Shown here: in pieces, positions 19,105 to 28,949 of the stretch
Layout: every line of letters begins with the position of its first letter
Position numbering within the stretch: the stretch's first letter is position 1
Assembly (NCBI GenBank): GCA_934675205.1
Contig: CAKUPQ010000001.1
Coordinates: forward strand, 124,001 to 188,000
DNA from: an uncultured Flavobacteriaceae bacterium
Lineage (GTDB): Bacteria; Bacteroidota; Bacteroidia; Flavobacteriales; Flavobacteriaceae
Length of the DNA: 64,000 nucleotides
Direction of reading: 5' to 3'
Made by a program: the position numbers and the translations under genes
The notes under the pieces: generated by a model
The model's database searches: none
Told to the model about the DNA's origin: nothing
The model's input: only the letters and a program-made list of their open reading frames with translations

Positions 19105-20292
19105 TTATTGCAATATTGCATCAATACCGGGTAAAATTTTTCCCTCTAACATTTCGAGCATTGCTCCTCCTCCTGTCGAAACATAACTCATTTTTGGCTC
19201 TAATCCGAATTGTTTTACAGCTGCAACCGAATCTCCTCCTCCCACTAAAGAAAAAGCTCCGTTTTGAGTTGCTTCTGCAATATAATCTCCTAATTTGATG
19301 GTTCCGTTTGCGAATTTTTCCATTTCAAAAACTCCCACAGGACCATTCCAAAGAATTGTTTTGGAATCTAAAATCACTTTTCGGAAGTTTTCCAAGGTTT
19401 TTGTTCCGACATCAAGTCCTTGCCAATCATCGGGAATTTCATTTACATCAACCGTTTTCGTGTTCGCATCGTTAGAAAAAGCGTCTGCAATCACCACATC
19501 AACAGGCAGATGAACGGCAACATTTTTCTGTTTGGCTTTAGCTAAAATCTCCAAAGCCAAATCGAGTTTGTCGTCTTCGCAAATCGAACTTCCGATGTTT
19601 CCTCCAAGAGCTTTGACAAAAGTAAAAGTCATTCCTCCTCCGATAATCAGATTGTCGATTTTGTCTAAAATATTTTCAATGACTGTAATTTTTGAAGACA
19701 CTTTTGAGCCTCCCAAAATTGCTGTTACAGGCTTTTCAGAATTTTTCAGAACTTTGTCCAAACTTTCAATTTCTTTAGCCAACAGTAGCCCAAAATATTT
19801 ATCATTCGGGAAAAATTGAGCAATAATAGTCGTTGATGCGTGAGCTCTGTGAGCCGTTCCGAAAGCATCGTTTACATACACATCTCCGAGTTTTGCTAAT
19901 TTTTCCGAAAAAGCAACATCTCCTTTTTCTTCTTCCGAATAATAACGTAAGTTTTCGAGTAACAAAATCTCTCCCGATTTCAGGTTTTTTGCTTTTTCGA
20001 CAGCTTCATTTCCGATGCAGTCATCAGCAAACTGAACCGGTTTTCCGAGAACTTCGCTTACTTTTTTTACAATATGCTTTAACGAATATTTTTCTTCCTT
20101 ATTTTTTGGTCTTCCCAAATGCGACATCAGAATTACACTCCCTCCGTCATTTATGATTTTGTCGATAGTTGGTTTGGCAGCTTCGATTCGGTTGGCATCG
20201 GTTACGCTAAAATTTTCGTCCAACGGAACGTTAAAATCTACCCGAATCAGTGCTTTTTTGCCTGAAAAATTAATATCATTTACGGTTTTCAT
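19105..20292 (-). CDS. pgk: Phosphoglycerate kinase
   Basis: Pgk transfers phosphate from 1,3-bisphosphoglycerate to ADP in glycolysis. The 395-residue protein has the signature RVDFNVPLD, the substrate-binding histidine in SHLGRPK, the nucleotide-binding GGSKVSSK and the C-terminal GGGDSVAAV. It is transcribed divergently from the FAD oxidoreductase gene. Confidence 0.98.
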   Translation of the reverse strand: MKTVNDINFSGKKALIRVDFNVPLDENFSVTDANRIEAAKPTIDKIINDGGSVILMSHLGRPKNKEEKYSLKHIVKKVSEVLGKPVQFADDCIGNEAVEKAKNLKSGEILLLENLRYYSEEEKGDVAFSEKLAKLGDVYVNDAFGTAHRAHASTTIIAQFFPNDKYFGLLLAKEIESLDKVLKNSEKPVTAILGGSKVSSKITVIENILDKIDNLIIGGGMTFTFVKALGGNIGSSICEDDKLDLALEILAKAKQKNVAVHLPVDVVIADAFSNDANTKTVDVNEIPDDWQGLDVGTKTLENFRKVILDSKTILWNGPVGVFEMEKFANGTIKLGDYIAEATQNGAFSLVGGGDSVAAVKQFGLEPKMSYVSTGGGAMLEMLEGKILPGIDAILQ

Positions 20293-20315
20293 TGTGTTGT
20301 TTTTTTGAATGGTTA

Positions 20316-20323
20316 CAAAAATA
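20316..20323 (-). promoter_or_regulatory. -7 promoter element of pgk
   Basis: TATTTTTG on the minus strand lies 23 bases before the pgk ATG. It is back to back with the promoter of the oxidoreductase gene. Confidence 0.55.
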
Positions 20324-20357
20324 GGTGTTTTTTTTGAATCAGATAAGTTAGATGCTT

Positions 20358-20365
20358 TACTTTTG
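20358..20365 (+). promoter_or_regulatory. -7 element of the FAD oxidoreductase gene, leaderless arrangement
   Basis: TACTTTTG is followed by CAAA and then the ATG at 20370, so transcription should start at or within a base or two of the start codon. An earlier ATG at 20352 lies upstream of the element and would not be in the mRNA. Confidence 0.6.
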
Positions 20366-20369
20366 CAAA

Positions 20370-21488
20370 ATGAATTTCAGCTTTTGGGAAAATAAAAATT
20401 GGTTTTCGGATATTGATTTTTCAATTATCGGAAGTGGAATCGTAGGGCTTCATACAGCTTTACGATTAAGGGAATTATATCCGACAAGTAAAATCGTAAT
20501 TTTTGAAAAAGGAGCTTTACCACAAGGAGCAAGCACAAAAAATGCAGGTTTTGCCTGTTTCGGAAGCCTTTCGGAAATATTGGACGATTTTGAAAAACAT
20601 TCGGAAGAAGAAATTTTGAACCTTGTCAAAAGACGATGGGAAGGTTTGCAGTTATTGAGAAACCGATTGAGAGATAAAACGATTGACTTTCAGCAAAATG
20701 GAGGTTATGAATTGTTTTTTGAGAACGATACAGAAATGTATGAAAAGTGTTTGGATAATTTACCGAAAGTAAATAAAATGCTTTTTGATTATTTTGGGTC
20801 TGATGTTTTTCACCTGAAAACCAATCTTTTCGGATTCGGAAAATGTAAGGAAAAGCTGATTTTCAATCCGTTTGAAGGGCAGATTGATACGGGAAACATG
20901 ATGCAGAATCTCCTGAAAAAAGTCTATGAAAATGATATTCTGATTCTCAATAAACAGGAACTTTTGTCTTTTCAGGATTTGGGAAATTCGGTTGAATTAA
21001 ACTTTGAAGAATTTACGATTTCATCTAAAAAAGTATTTTTTGCAACCAATGGTTTTGCCTCCAAAATTACGGATAACGAAGTTATTCCTGCAAGAGCACA
21101 GGTTTTGATTACCAAACCGATTCCGAATCTGCATATCAAAGGAATATTTCATATTGACGAGGGATATTATTACTTTCGAAATTTCGGAAACCGAATACTT
21201 TTGGGAGGAGCGAGAAACATTGATTTTGAAACCGAAACTACAACCGAATTAGAACTCAATCAAAAAATCCAAAACCGATTAGACGAAGTCCTGAAAAATG
21301 TAATTTTACCTAACACAAATTTTGAAATCGAACAACGTTGGAGTGGCATTATGGGAATGGGAAAATCGAAAACCCCAATCGTAAAACAGCTTTCCGATAA
21401 TGTGTTTTGTGGAGTTCGTTTGGGAGGAATCGGAGTGGCAATCGGAAGTTTAATCGGAAAAGAGTTAGCAGAATTAACTAAGACCTGA
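20370..21488 (+). CDS. FAD-dependent oxidoreductase, DAO family
   Basis: A 372-residue flavoenzyme with the dinucleotide-binding motif [15 protein letters not shown] followed by the acidic strand end VIFEKG. DAO-type blocks follow: [22 protein letters not shown] and a C-terminal [15 protein letters not shown]. It probably oxidises an amino acid or amine, but the substrate is unknown. The start at 20370 is set by the promoter element four bases upstream. The palindromic hairpin at 21483 overlaps its stop codon. Confidence 0.88.
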   Translation: MNFSFWENKNWFSDIDFSIIGSGIVGLHTALRLRELYPTSKIVIFEKGALPQGASTKNAGFACFGSLSEILDDFEKHSEEEILNLVKRRWEGLQLLRNRLRDKTIDFQQNGGYELFFENDTEMYEKCLDNLPKVNKMLFDYFGSDVFHLKTNLFGFGKCKEKLIFNPFEGQIDTGNMMQNLLKKVYENDILILNKQELLSFQDLGNSVELNFEEFTISSKKVFFATNGFASKITDNEVIPARAQVLITKPIPNLHIKGIFHIDEGYYYFRNFGNRILLGGARNIDFETETTTELELNQKIQNRLDEVLKNVILPNTNFEIEQRWSGIMGMGKSKTPIVKQLSDNVFCGVRLGGIGVAIGSLIGKELAELTKT

Positions 21489-21509
21489 CAGGTTTAAAAC
21501 CTGTCAGGT
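21483..21509. repeat. CCTGTCAGG hairpin overlapping the oxidoreductase stop codon
   Basis: ACCTGACAGG and CCTGTCAGGT form an inverted repeat around TTTAAAA. Each arm is itself palindromic and shares its core with 12946-12960. It may act as a terminator for the oxidoreductase gene or as a dispersed repeat. Confidence 0.6.
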
Positions 21510-21527
21510 ATCAAAACCAATCTTATT

Positions 21528-22196
21528 ATGCTCAAAAAAATACTCAACTTCATCAAAAAACTGATTATTTGGTTTTTCGTATTATCGGTTTTTTCGGTAA
21601 TATTTTTCCGTTTTGTCCCTGTTCCTGTTACTCCTCTAATGCTTTCCCGTTCGGTTGAAAACGGATTTTCGGGTTGGAAACACAATTGGGTTCCGATTGA
21701 GGAAATTTCTCCGAATCTGCAATTAGCAGTCGTAGCAAGTGAAGACCAAAACTTCTTAAAGCACAACGGATTTGACTTTCAGGCAATCGAAAAAGCTATT
21801 GAACACAACAAAAAAGGAAAACGGACAAGAGGAGGAAGTACAATCTCCCAACAGGTTGCGAAAAATGTGTTTTTGTGGCAGGGAAGAAGTTGGATTCGCA
21901 AAGGATTTGAGGTTTATTTTACGTTTTTGATTGAGCTTTTTTGGTCAAAGGAACGAATAATGGAAGTTTATCTGAACTCTATCGAAATGGGCAACGGAAT
22001 CTACGGAGCAGAAGCTGCCTCACAATATTGGTATAAAAAATCAGCCAAAAAGCTCACTCGACGAGAGGCTGCAGGAATTGCAGCCATTTTACCAAATCCG
22101 AGAAAATTCAAAGCGAATAATTCTTCTCCTTACATCGAAAAACGCAAAAATCACATTGTCAAACAAATAGGATTTATAGGAAAACTGAAATATTAA
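21528..22196 (+). CDS. mtgA: Monofunctional peptidoglycan glycosyltransferase
   Basis: MtgA polymerises lipid II into glycan strands (GT51). The 222-residue protein has one N-terminal membrane anchor (about 8-30). The GT51 motifs follow: [14 protein letters not shown] with the catalytic glutamate, [13 protein letters not shown], and [20 protein letters not shown]. No transpeptidase domain is present. The MITE-like element begins at the base after the stop codon. Confidence 0.95.
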   Translation: MLKKILNFIKKLIIWFFVLSVFSVIFFRFVPVPVTPLMLSRSVENGFSGWKHNWVPIEEISPNLQLAVVASEDQNFLKHNGFDFQAIEKAIEHNKKGKRTRGGSTISQQVAKNVFLWQGRSWIRKGFEVYFTFLIELFWSKERIMEVYLNSIEMGNGIYGAEAASQYWYKKSAKKLTRREAAGIAAILPNPRKFKANNSSPYIEKRKNHIVKQIGFIGKLKY

Positions 22197-22356
22197 GAGC
22201 CTGTTTAAATTTATTTTTCAAGAAATTTTATAGGTTTTTTTTGAGCGAAACGAGGCAAATTTTTAAAGGATAGCAGAGCTATCATTTCAAAATTTAACGA
22301 AGTTGTAGCCAAAAAAAGGCATAGAAGAATTGCTAAAATAATTTTAAACAGGCTCT
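22197..22356 (-). repeat. MITE-like dispersed element, copy 2 (inverted)
   Basis: A 160-bp element with terminal inverted repeats GAGCCTGTTTAAA and TTTAAACAGGCTC is the inverted counterpart of 11795-11954. It fills the space between the stop codons of mtgA and the convergent GH92 gene exactly. Its internal hairpin GATAGCTCTGCTATC differs in sequence from copy 1 but keeps the pairing, which suggests the RNA or cruciform structure matters. Confidence 0.82.
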
Positions 22357-25207
22357 AAAATTTTACCCTAATCTCATCTACAAAAATAAATGCCTCTCCA
22401 TCATACGGAAATCCCTGATGCCATTCGGGTAATTTTCCGAAGTTGTAGGCTTTTACTTTGATGTATTTTGCTCTGCTCTTTTTTACTACTTCAAATATCT
22501 TGGTTTGTGATTCATAATCTTTGGGGTCAACTGTATTTTGAATTGTATATAGTAACTTGAAATTTTTACCGTCATTAGAAGTATAAAATTCTACTTGGGT
22601 TGGCATTAAAATCCAAGAACGGGTATCTTGCAAGAAATTAGCCGAAATTCTTGAAATTTCCGTTTCACGTTTTAAATCGATAACAGCCTCAAAATCCTGA
22701 CTTTGATAACCGTGCCAATCGCCTTTCCTCCAATTGGTTGTTCCGTTTATGCCATCAATAAGTCCGTCATTTCCTCCTGCAAAATACATATCGGTTGGTT
22801 TTGACAACAGCTCAACAGACCAATCGTTGTCTTTTTTGAAAAATTCAGCTGAAATGGTTTTTGATTTATGTATGATAAATTTTCCTTGATTTTTAGGGTC
22901 AGGGAATTTTGAAAAAACCTCAATATTTGACGTTCCTTCTATGAAAAAAGGCTTTTCATAAAAATTCCATTTTGTGATATGATTTGGATTATTCGGATAA
23001 GTAATCTGATACCAAATTTCTACATTATTATCTTTAGCATCTAAAGAAATCTTCAATTTATTCTTAAACGATTTGCTTTCTGCTTGAATAACAGGATTTG
23101 TAATTATAGGATTAACATATTTTTGTTGTTGTAGCTTTACATTCTCAAAACCAAATTTTTCCAATTCTTCTTTTGGAGTGTTTTTGGTAATGGTTTTTGA
23201 TGTTCCGTCTTCAAAATTCACTTTTATTTTCTCGAAATACGGTTCAGTTGTACTCCATCTTGGTTGTCCGGGTGTAACGGAATACAATCCCATACTGCTC
23301 AAAATATACCACGCACTCATCTGTCCGCAATCTTCGTTTCCGATAAGTCCGTCAGGAGAATTCAGGTAAAATTCATCTAAAATATAATGTACTTTTTCTT
23401 TGGTTTTTTCGGGTTTTCCTACATAATTGTACAAATAAGCAACGTGATGGCTCGGCTCGTTTCCGTGAGCATATTGTCCGATAAGTCCCGTAATATCTAC
23501 CTGATGTCTTCCTGTGGTTTCGGATTGTTCGGAAAACATAAGGTCTAATTTCTTTTCAAAAGCATCATTTCCTCCATACATTTCAATCATTCCCTCAATA
23601 TCGTGAGGAACAAAAAACGAATACTGCCACGAATTTCCTTCGGTAAAATTATTGTTTACTTCTTTCGGGTCAAACGGACTATCCCAGTCTCCGTTCTTTT
23701 TCGGACGCATAAATCCTGTGTTCCAATCGAATGTGTTTTTCCAATATTGGGAACGTTCCATAAAGGTTTGGTAATCATCATCTTTCCCTAAAATTAAAGC
23801 CATTTGAGCAATACACCAATCATCATAAGCATATTCGAGCATTTTCGATACGCTTTCGTGTTCGTCATCAATGGTAATCTGTCCCGTTGCTTTGTAGGCT
23901 TTTAGTCCTAACCAATCAAGATTTGCAGAATGTTTGGCTGCTTTCAGAGCCAATTCGTAATCAAAACCTGCAATTCCTTTTGCCATTGCATCAGCCATAA
24001 CCGAAACGGAATGATAACCAATCATACAATCGGTTTCGTTTGAGGCAAGTTCCCAAACCGGAAGTCGCCCTCCCTGTTCGTACTGCTTTAGAAACGTATT
24101 GATAAAATCAACCGTTCGTTTTTTGTCAATGAGTGTATAAAGCGGGTGTGCAGCTCTGAACGTATCCCAAAGCGAAAAAACCGTATAATAATCAAATTCC
24201 TCTGCTTTGTGGATTTGGTTGTCCCGACCTCTGTATTTTCCGTCTAAATCCTGTGCAATATTGGGCTGAATCATCAAGTGATACATAGCGGTATAAAAAA
24301 CCGTCAGCTTGTCTTTGTCATCAGAAGTAACTTCGATTTTGGATAATTCTTTGTTCCAAAGTTGCTCGGTTTGTTGTTGTACTTTTTCAAAATCCCAATG
24401 CGGAATTTCTGAAGAGTTTAGTTTTGCTCCTTCATATCCCGTTAAGGAAAGAGAAACTTTTACTTTTATTTTTTCGCCTTTTTTGACATTTTTAGAAAAA
24501 GCTAAAGCTACTTTATTTCCATAAAATTGAAATTCACTGTCTTCAAATTCACTATCTTCAAATTCGGTAGAATATTCGGATACTTCAAGAGGTTTATCAA
24601 ACTCAATTCTTGCCCAGATTTGCTGATTGGTAGCCCAAGCCTCGCTTTTTCTATAAACTTCCCAAGTTCTGCTGTTTACATACTTTACGTGTCCCTCAAG
24701 CAAAATATCTCTGTGATTCAAATCTAAAATAATATTTGCCTGACCACTTTCGTTAAACGTATATTCGTGAAAACCAACTCTTGTAGAAGCTGTAAGCCGA
24801 ACGTCAATATTGTGTTTATCGAGCTTTACACTATAAAATCCTGCACTTGCTTTTTCGTTATCGTGAGAGAATTTTGAAGAATAAATTTTGTTGTCCAAAC
24901 TCGGCTCTCCCATAGTTGGCATCAGCAAAATATCTCCATAATCGGAAACTCCTGTTCCATTCAAATGCGTATGCGAAAATCCGTAAATCACATTATCCGA
25001 ATAATGATAGCCTGAACAACCTTCCCAGCTTCCGTCAATTCGGGTATCGGGAGAAAGCTGAACCATTCCGAAAGGAGCTGTTGCCCCGGGGAACGTATGC
25101 CCTGTTCCATCTGTTCCAATCATTGGGTTTATATACTTATAATAATCTTGTGCTGAAATACTTAATCCGAAAAGTAAAACAAAAACTAAAGAAAAATATC
25201 GTGTCAT
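22355..25207 (-). CDS. GH92 alpha-1,2-mannosidase with C-terminal discoidin-like domain
   Basis: A 950-residue secreted glycoside hydrolase with a signal peptide ending SISAQ. GH92 blocks include NPMIGTDGTGHTFPGATAPFG near the N-terminus and GNEDCGQMSAWYILSSMGLY near 620. These calcium-dependent enzymes remove mannose from glycans and glycoproteins. The last 150 residues (NWRKGDWHGYQSQDFEAVID onward) look like an F5/8 discoidin carbohydrate-binding module. An in-frame tandem repeat near residue 220 gives EFEDSEFEDSEF. The stop codon touches the MITE-like element. Confidence 0.93.
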   Translation of the reverse strand: MTRYFSLVFVLLFGLSISAQDYYKYINPMIGTDGTGHTFPGATAPFGMVQLSPDTRIDGSWEGCSGYHYSDNVIYGFSHTHLNGTGVSDYGDILLMPTMGEPSLDNKIYSSKFSHDNEKASAGFYSVKLDKHNIDVRLTASTRVGFHEYTFNESGQANIILDLNHRDILLEGHVKYVNSRTWEVYRKSEAWATNQQIWARIEFDKPLEVSEYSTEFEDSEFEDSEFQFYGNKVALAFSKNVKKGEKIKVKVSLSLTGYEGAKLNSSEIPHWDFEKVQQQTEQLWNKELSKIEVTSDDKDKLTVFYTAMYHLMIQPNIAQDLDGKYRGRDNQIHKAEEFDYYTVFSLWDTFRAAHPLYTLIDKKRTVDFINTFLKQYEQGGRLPVWELASNETDCMIGYHSVSVMADAMAKGIAGFDYELALKAAKHSANLDWLGLKAYKATGQITIDDEHESVSKMLEYAYDDWCIAQMALILGKDDDYQTFMERSQYWKNTFDWNTGFMRPKKNGDWDSPFDPKEVNNNFTEGNSWQYSFFVPHDIEGMIEMYGGNDAFEKKLDLMFSEQSETTGRHQVDITGLIGQYAHGNEPSHHVAYLYNYVGKPEKTKEKVHYILDEFYLNSPDGLIGNEDCGQMSAWYILSSMGLYSVTPGQPRWSTTEPYFEKIKVNFEDGTSKTITKNTPKEELEKFGFENVKLQQQKYVNPIITNPVIQAESKSFKNKLKISLDAKDNNVEIWYQITYPNNPNHITKWNFYEKPFFIEGTSNIEVFSKFPDPKNQGKFIIHKSKTISAEFFKKDNDWSVELLSKPTDMYFAGGNDGLIDGINGTTNWRKGDWHGYQSQDFEAVIDLKRETEISRISANFLQDTRSWILMPTQVEFYTSNDGKNFKLLYTIQNTVDPKDYESQTKIFEVVKKSRAKYIKVKAYNFGKLPEWHQGFPYDGEAFIFVDEIRVKF
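24536..24566. repeat. 15-bp tandem repeat within the GH92 gene
   Basis: TCTTCAAATTCACTA is repeated almost exactly twice, giving the repeated residues SEFED in the protein. It is in frame and could change copy number by slippage without breaking the gene. Confidence 0.6.
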
Positions 25208-25223
25208 TTTGTGAGAATTTGCT

Positions 25224-25231
25224 CAAATATA
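25224..25231 (-). promoter_or_regulatory. -7 promoter element of the GH92 gene
   Basis: TATATTTG on the minus strand lies 16 bases before the GH92 ATG. The adjoining inverted repeat at 25238-25291 would cover the upstream promoter region. Confidence 0.6.
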
Positions 25232-25237
25232 GCTAAA

Positions 25238-25291
25238 TTTAGCCACAGATACACAGATGTTTAAAATTTTATCCGTGTATTTATGGCTAAA
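25238..25291. repeat. Dispersed intergenic inverted repeat, TAGCCACAGAT family, copy B
   Basis: TTTAGCCACAGATACACAGAT on the left pairs with ATCCGTGTATTTATGGCTAAA on the right in an imperfect dyad. It lies between the divergent GH92 and HhH genes. A possible HhH start at 25283 falls inside the right arm, so the ATG at 25295 is preferred. Related copies lie at 2468 and 43778. Confidence 0.65.
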
Positions 25292-25294
25292 AAT

Positions 25295-26161
25295 ATGAAA
25301 ATCATAAAACAATTTTTCGATTTCAACAAAAACCAACGAAAGGGACTTTTGGCTTTTTTTGTATTGATTTTGACACTTCAAATGGTTTATTTTGGAATTT
25401 CGTATAAGGATAATTTTATTGCAGAAAATCCCGGAAAATCGGAATGGATTGCTAATCAAGTTTGGATTGATAGCTTGAAAAAAATCGAAAAACCAACCTA
25501 CCAAATGTATCCGTTTAATCCGAATTTTATAACCGATTTCAAAGGCTACCAACTCGGAATGTCGGTTGAAGAAATTGACAGATTGCACGAATTCCGAAAA
25601 ACGAATAAATATGTAAATTCAGCTAAAGAATTTCAAGATGTAACAGGAATTTCAGATAGTTTATTGACTGAAATTTCTCCTTATTTCAAATTTCCAGAAT
25701 GGGTTACGAATCCGAAATCGAACAACACCTATCAAAAATTCGAGAAACAACAGGAAAGAATTATCGTCAAAGACTTGAATGTTTCAACCCAAGAAGATTT
25801 GATGAAAATCAGAGGAATCGGAGAAAAATTATCTGAAAGAATCCTGAAATACAAAGCGGATTTAGGAGCTTTTGTTTCAATGGAACAATTAAGCGAAGTT
25901 TACGGATTATCTCCCGAAGTAATCGTTGAACTGAACAAATATTTTGTAATTTCAGATAAATCGGAGGTCAAAAAAATCAAAATAAACGAGCTTTCAATTA
26001 AAGAATTAGGAGCATTTCCGTATTTTAAATATCCCATTTCTAAAGAAATTGTAACGTATCGAAGTATGAACGGAAAAATTCATAATTCTGATGATTTGGC
26101 AAAAATTAAAGATTTTCCTGTCGAAAAAATCGAAATAATTACCTTATATTTGGAATTCTAA
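25295..26161 (+). CDS. Helix-hairpin-helix protein, ComEA-like
   Basis: A 288-residue protein with one N-terminal membrane segment (about 14-34) and repeated helix-hairpin-helix units. The clearest is VSTQEDLMKIRGIGEKLSERILKYK, where the GIG turn is the DNA-contacting hairpin. A second more degenerate one follows in the C-terminal third (ELSIKELGAFPYFKYPISKE). It is probably membrane-tethered and DNA-binding, but a role in DNA uptake is only inferred. The start at 25295 is chosen because the earlier ATG is inside a repeat. The acyl-CoA dehydrogenase gene follows 18 bases later. Confidence 0.8.
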   Translation: MKIIKQFFDFNKNQRKGLLAFFVLILTLQMVYFGISYKDNFIAENPGKSEWIANQVWIDSLKKIEKPTYQMYPFNPNFITDFKGYQLGMSVEEIDRLHEFRKTNKYVNSAKEFQDVTGISDSLLTEISPYFKFPEWVTNPKSNNTYQKFEKQQERIIVKDLNVSTQEDLMKIRGIGEKLSERILKYKADLGAFVSMEQLSEVYGLSPEVIVELNKYFVISDKSEVKKIKINELSIKELGAFPYFKYPISKEIVTYRSMNGKIHNSDDLAKIKDFPVEKIEIITLYLEF

Positions 26162-26179
26162 AAAACAAGCAAAAACACT

Positions 26180-27322
26180 ATGAATTTTCAGACATCCGAT
26201 ACCCAAAAAATGATAGCTCAATCTATCAGAGATTTTGCAGAAACGAACATCAGACCGTATATTATGGAATGGGACGAAGCACAGATTTTTCCTGTTGAGC
26301 TTTTCAGAAAGCTCGGAGAAATGGGCTTTATGGGAGTTTTAGTTCCCGAAGAATTGGGAGGCTCGGGATTGGGTTATCACGAATATATTACGGTTGTTGA
26401 GGAAATTTCCAAAGTAGATTCTTCTATCGGATTATCGGTTGCGGCTCATAATTCACTTTGTACAAACCATATTCTGACGTTCGGAAATGAAGAGCAAAAA
26501 AAGAAATGGATTCCGAAACTGGCAACAGGAGAATGGATTGGAGCTTGGGGACTTACCGAGCATAACACAGGTTCTGATGCAGGAGGAATGTCCACAACAG
26601 CTGTAAAAGACGGAGATTTTTGGGTTTTGAACGGAGCTAAAAATTTCATCACTCACGCAATTTCAGGGCAAGTTGCCGTTGTGATTGTCAGAACAGGAGA
26701 AAAAGGCGATTCTCGTGGAATGACGGCTTTTGTGGTTGAAAAAGGAACACAAGGTTTTTCGAGTGGAAAAAAAGAAAATAAACTCGGAATGAGGGCTTCG
26801 GAAACAGCCGAATTGATTTTCGATAATTGCAGAGTTCCCGATGCTAACCGTTTGGGAGAAGTTGGAGAGGGATTTATTCAGGCAATGAAAATCCTTGACG
26901 GAGGAAGAATTTCTATCGGAGCTTTGGCTCTCGGAATCGGAAAAGGAGCTTATGAGGCATCGCTTAAATATTCCAAAGAAAGACATCAGTTCGGAAAACC
27001 GATTAGTGCTTTTCAGGCAATTGGGTTTAAATTAGCTGATATGGCTACCGAAATCGAAGCATCTGAACTGCTTTTGCACAAGGCTGCTTATCTGAAAAAC
27101 GAACATCTTCCGATGACCACCATCGGAGCAATGGCAAAAATGTATGCCTCTGAAATGTGTGTGAAAGTTTCGACAGAAGCCATTCAGATTCACGGAGGAT
27201 ACGGATATACCAAAGATTTTCCTGTTGAAAAATTCTTTAGAGATTCCAAACTGTGTACTATTGGAGAAGGAACAACCGAAATTCAGAAATTGGTTATTTC
27301 GAGAAATATCCTGAAAGAGTAA
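26180..27322 (+). CDS. Acyl-CoA dehydrogenase
   Basis: An FAD-linked acyl-CoA dehydrogenase of 380 residues that introduces a trans-2 double bond in beta-oxidation or amino-acid catabolism. Signatures are WGLTEHNTGSDAGGM for substrate and FAD binding, QIHGGYGYTKDFPVEKF, and the C-terminal GEGTTEIQKLVISRNI. Chain-length specificity cannot be assigned. It probably shares a transcript with the HhH gene and ends at the terminator at 27362. Confidence 0.95.
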   Translation: MNFQTSDTQKMIAQSIRDFAETNIRPYIMEWDEAQIFPVELFRKLGEMGFMGVLVPEELGGSGLGYHEYITVVEEISKVDSSIGLSVAAHNSLCTNHILTFGNEEQKKKWIPKLATGEWIGAWGLTEHNTGSDAGGMSTTAVKDGDFWVLNGAKNFITHAISGQVAVVIVRTGEKGDSRGMTAFVVEKGTQGFSSGKKENKLGMRASETAELIFDNCRVPDANRLGEVGEGFIQAMKILDGGRISIGALALGIGKGAYEASLKYSKERHQFGKPISAFQAIGFKLADMATEIEASELLLHKAAYLKNEHLPMTTIGAMAKMYASEMCVKVSTEAIQIHGGYGYTKDFPVEKFFRDSKLCTIGEGTTEIQKLVISRNILKE

Positions 27323-27361
27323 ATATACATTCTACAATCTGAATCCACACTCCACACTTAC

Positions 27362-27392
27362 AACCCCATAAATTAACATAATTTACGGGGTT
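27362..27392 (+). terminator. Hairpin terminator after the acyl-CoA dehydrogenase gene
   Basis: AACCCCATAAATTA and TAATTTACGGGGTT pair with one mismatch around a three-base loop and are followed by TTTCC. The position 40 bases past the stop fits an intrinsic terminator. Confidence 0.8.
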
Positions 27393-27493
27393 TTTCCTTT
27401 GAAAAACACTTGGTACAATACTTGACAAAGTTTTCCCGAAGATTTTTACAGACTATACAAGCTGCCAAAATTCATTAATCAAAATCAAGGAAA

Positions 27494-28888
27494 ATGGAAA
27501 ATCAACGTCTAAAAGGAAAAACAAAGGGATTCGGGTTTGTAGATTATCTGAAAGACAAATTTATTCAAACCAAGCTTAAAACATCAGAATGGCTTATATT
27601 GGGAGCTACATTTTTTGTGATGTTCGGAGCTGCAATTTTGGTCTATTTTTTACAACCTTATTTTCATCAGGCTCATATAGAGCGAATGGAAACAACCTGG
27701 GGACCTATTGTTTTGACAATTACGTTGATTTTAATGGCTGTTAAAATCGGGTTTCTGCTTTACATTTTATATTTATACGTAAAATACCGTTCCGTAAAAT
27801 CAGTTTCGGACGAAGAATTACCAACAATTACGGTTATCGTACCTGCTTATAACGAGGGAGAATTGGTTTATAAAACCTTGTTGAGCTTGGCAAACAGTAA
27901 TTATCCTTCAGAAAAACTTCAGATTATTTCGGTTGATGATGGAAGTAAAGACGATACCTGGTCTTGGATGAGAAAGGCTAAAATCGAATTGAAAGAAAGG
28001 CTTTCAATTTATCAACAACCCAAAAACAAAGGAAAAAGACACGCTTTGTATCTTGGTTTTGAATTAGCCAAAGGAGATGTTTTCGTTACGGTTGATAGCG
28101 ATTCGATTGTGAAAAATGACACCTTACGGAACTTGGTAAGTCCTTTTATCGTAAACCCGAAATGTGGAGCGGTTGCAGGAAATGTGAGGGTTTTGAACAA
28201 CAAAAATGCAGTAATTCCGAGAATGTTGAATGTGAGCTTTGTGTTCAGCTTTGAATTTATCCGCTCTGCCCAAAGTGTTTTAGGTTCGGTTTTGTGTACT
28301 CCCGGAGCTTTGGCAGCTTACAGAAGAGAGGCCGTTTTGAATTGTCTTCCTCAATGGATAAACCAAACTTTTATGGGACAACCCTCTGATATCGGAGAAG
28401 ACAGAGCAATGACCAATATGATTCTGAAACAGGGATTTCACGTATTGTTTCAGAGGAATGCCTATGTGTTTACCAATACTCCCGAAAAATATAACAGTCT
28501 CTACAAAATGTTTATCCGTTGGGAAAGAAGTAATGTTCGTGAAAATATTATGATGACCAAATTTGCCTTTACAAATTTCAGGGAAGAGTCTAAAATCGGG
28601 GCAAGAATTCTACTACTAAATCAATGGCTTAAAGTACTGACGGCTTATCCGCTTATGCTATTGATGTTGTTTTTTATTCTGACACACCCTTTGTTATTTA
28701 TAAGTTCTGCTTTGTTGAGTGTATTCGTATTTTCGAGTATTCAGGTGTTTTTCTATAACAAAAGACAAAAAAACATTCTGGAATCCGTTTGGGCTTATCC
28801 GTATAGTATTTTTTATATGTTTACACTATTTTGGATTACTCCTTATGCGATTGCAACAGCAAACCGAAGAGGCTGGCTGACGAGATAG
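27494..28888 (+). CDS. Processive family 2 glycosyltransferase, membrane-bound
   Basis: A 464-residue GT2 enzyme has two N-terminal membrane segments (about 34-55 and 72-96). The cytoplasmic catalytic domain begins ITVIVPAYNEG. ISVDDGSKDD, TVDSDSIV, GEDRAMTN and FIRWERSN are the D, DxD, ED and RW-type motifs of hyaluronan, chitin and NodC-like synthases. Further membrane segments lie at 370-455. It probably extends a beta-linked polysaccharide and exports it, but the product is unknown. It stands alone, so no pathway partners are visible. Confidence 0.88.
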   Translation: MENQRLKGKTKGFGFVDYLKDKFIQTKLKTSEWLILGATFFVMFGAAILVYFLQPYFHQAHIERMETTWGPIVLTITLILMAVKIGFLLYILYLYVKYRSVKSVSDEELPTITVIVPAYNEGELVYKTLLSLANSNYPSEKLQIISVDDGSKDDTWSWMRKAKIELKERLSIYQQPKNKGKRHALYLGFELAKGDVFVTVDSDSIVKNDTLRNLVSPFIVNPKCGAVAGNVRVLNNKNAVIPRMLNVSFVFSFEFIRSAQSVLGSVLCTPGALAAYRREAVLNCLPQWINQTFMGQPSDIGEDRAMTNMILKQGFHVLFQRNAYVFTNTPEKYNSLYKMFIRWERSNVRENIMMTKFAFTNFREESKIGARILLLNQWLKVLTAYPLMLLMLFFILTHPLLFISSALLSVFVFSSIQVFFYNKRQKNILESVWAYPYSIFYMFTLFWITPYAIATANRRGWLTR

Positions 28889-28949
28889 TTTTTTTGAAGT
28901 CCGGAGTTTCACCTACTTCGGAATTTTGATTTAAAATTTCTGACTAACG

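Noticed and set aside
20352..20369. Earlier ATG for the FAD oxidoreductase
   Set aside because: It is upstream of the -7 element, so it would not be in the mRNA, and the added residues resemble nothing in the family.
25283..25294. Earlier ATG for the HhH gene (MAKN...)
   Set aside because: It lies inside the right arm of a dispersed inverted repeat; the next ATG at 25295 begins the conserved-looking N-terminus.
27420..27440. TTGACA-like sequence upstream of the glycosyltransferase as a sigma-70 promoter
   Set aside because: Bacteroidota do not use that consensus, and no TAnnTTTG element follows at a suitable distance.
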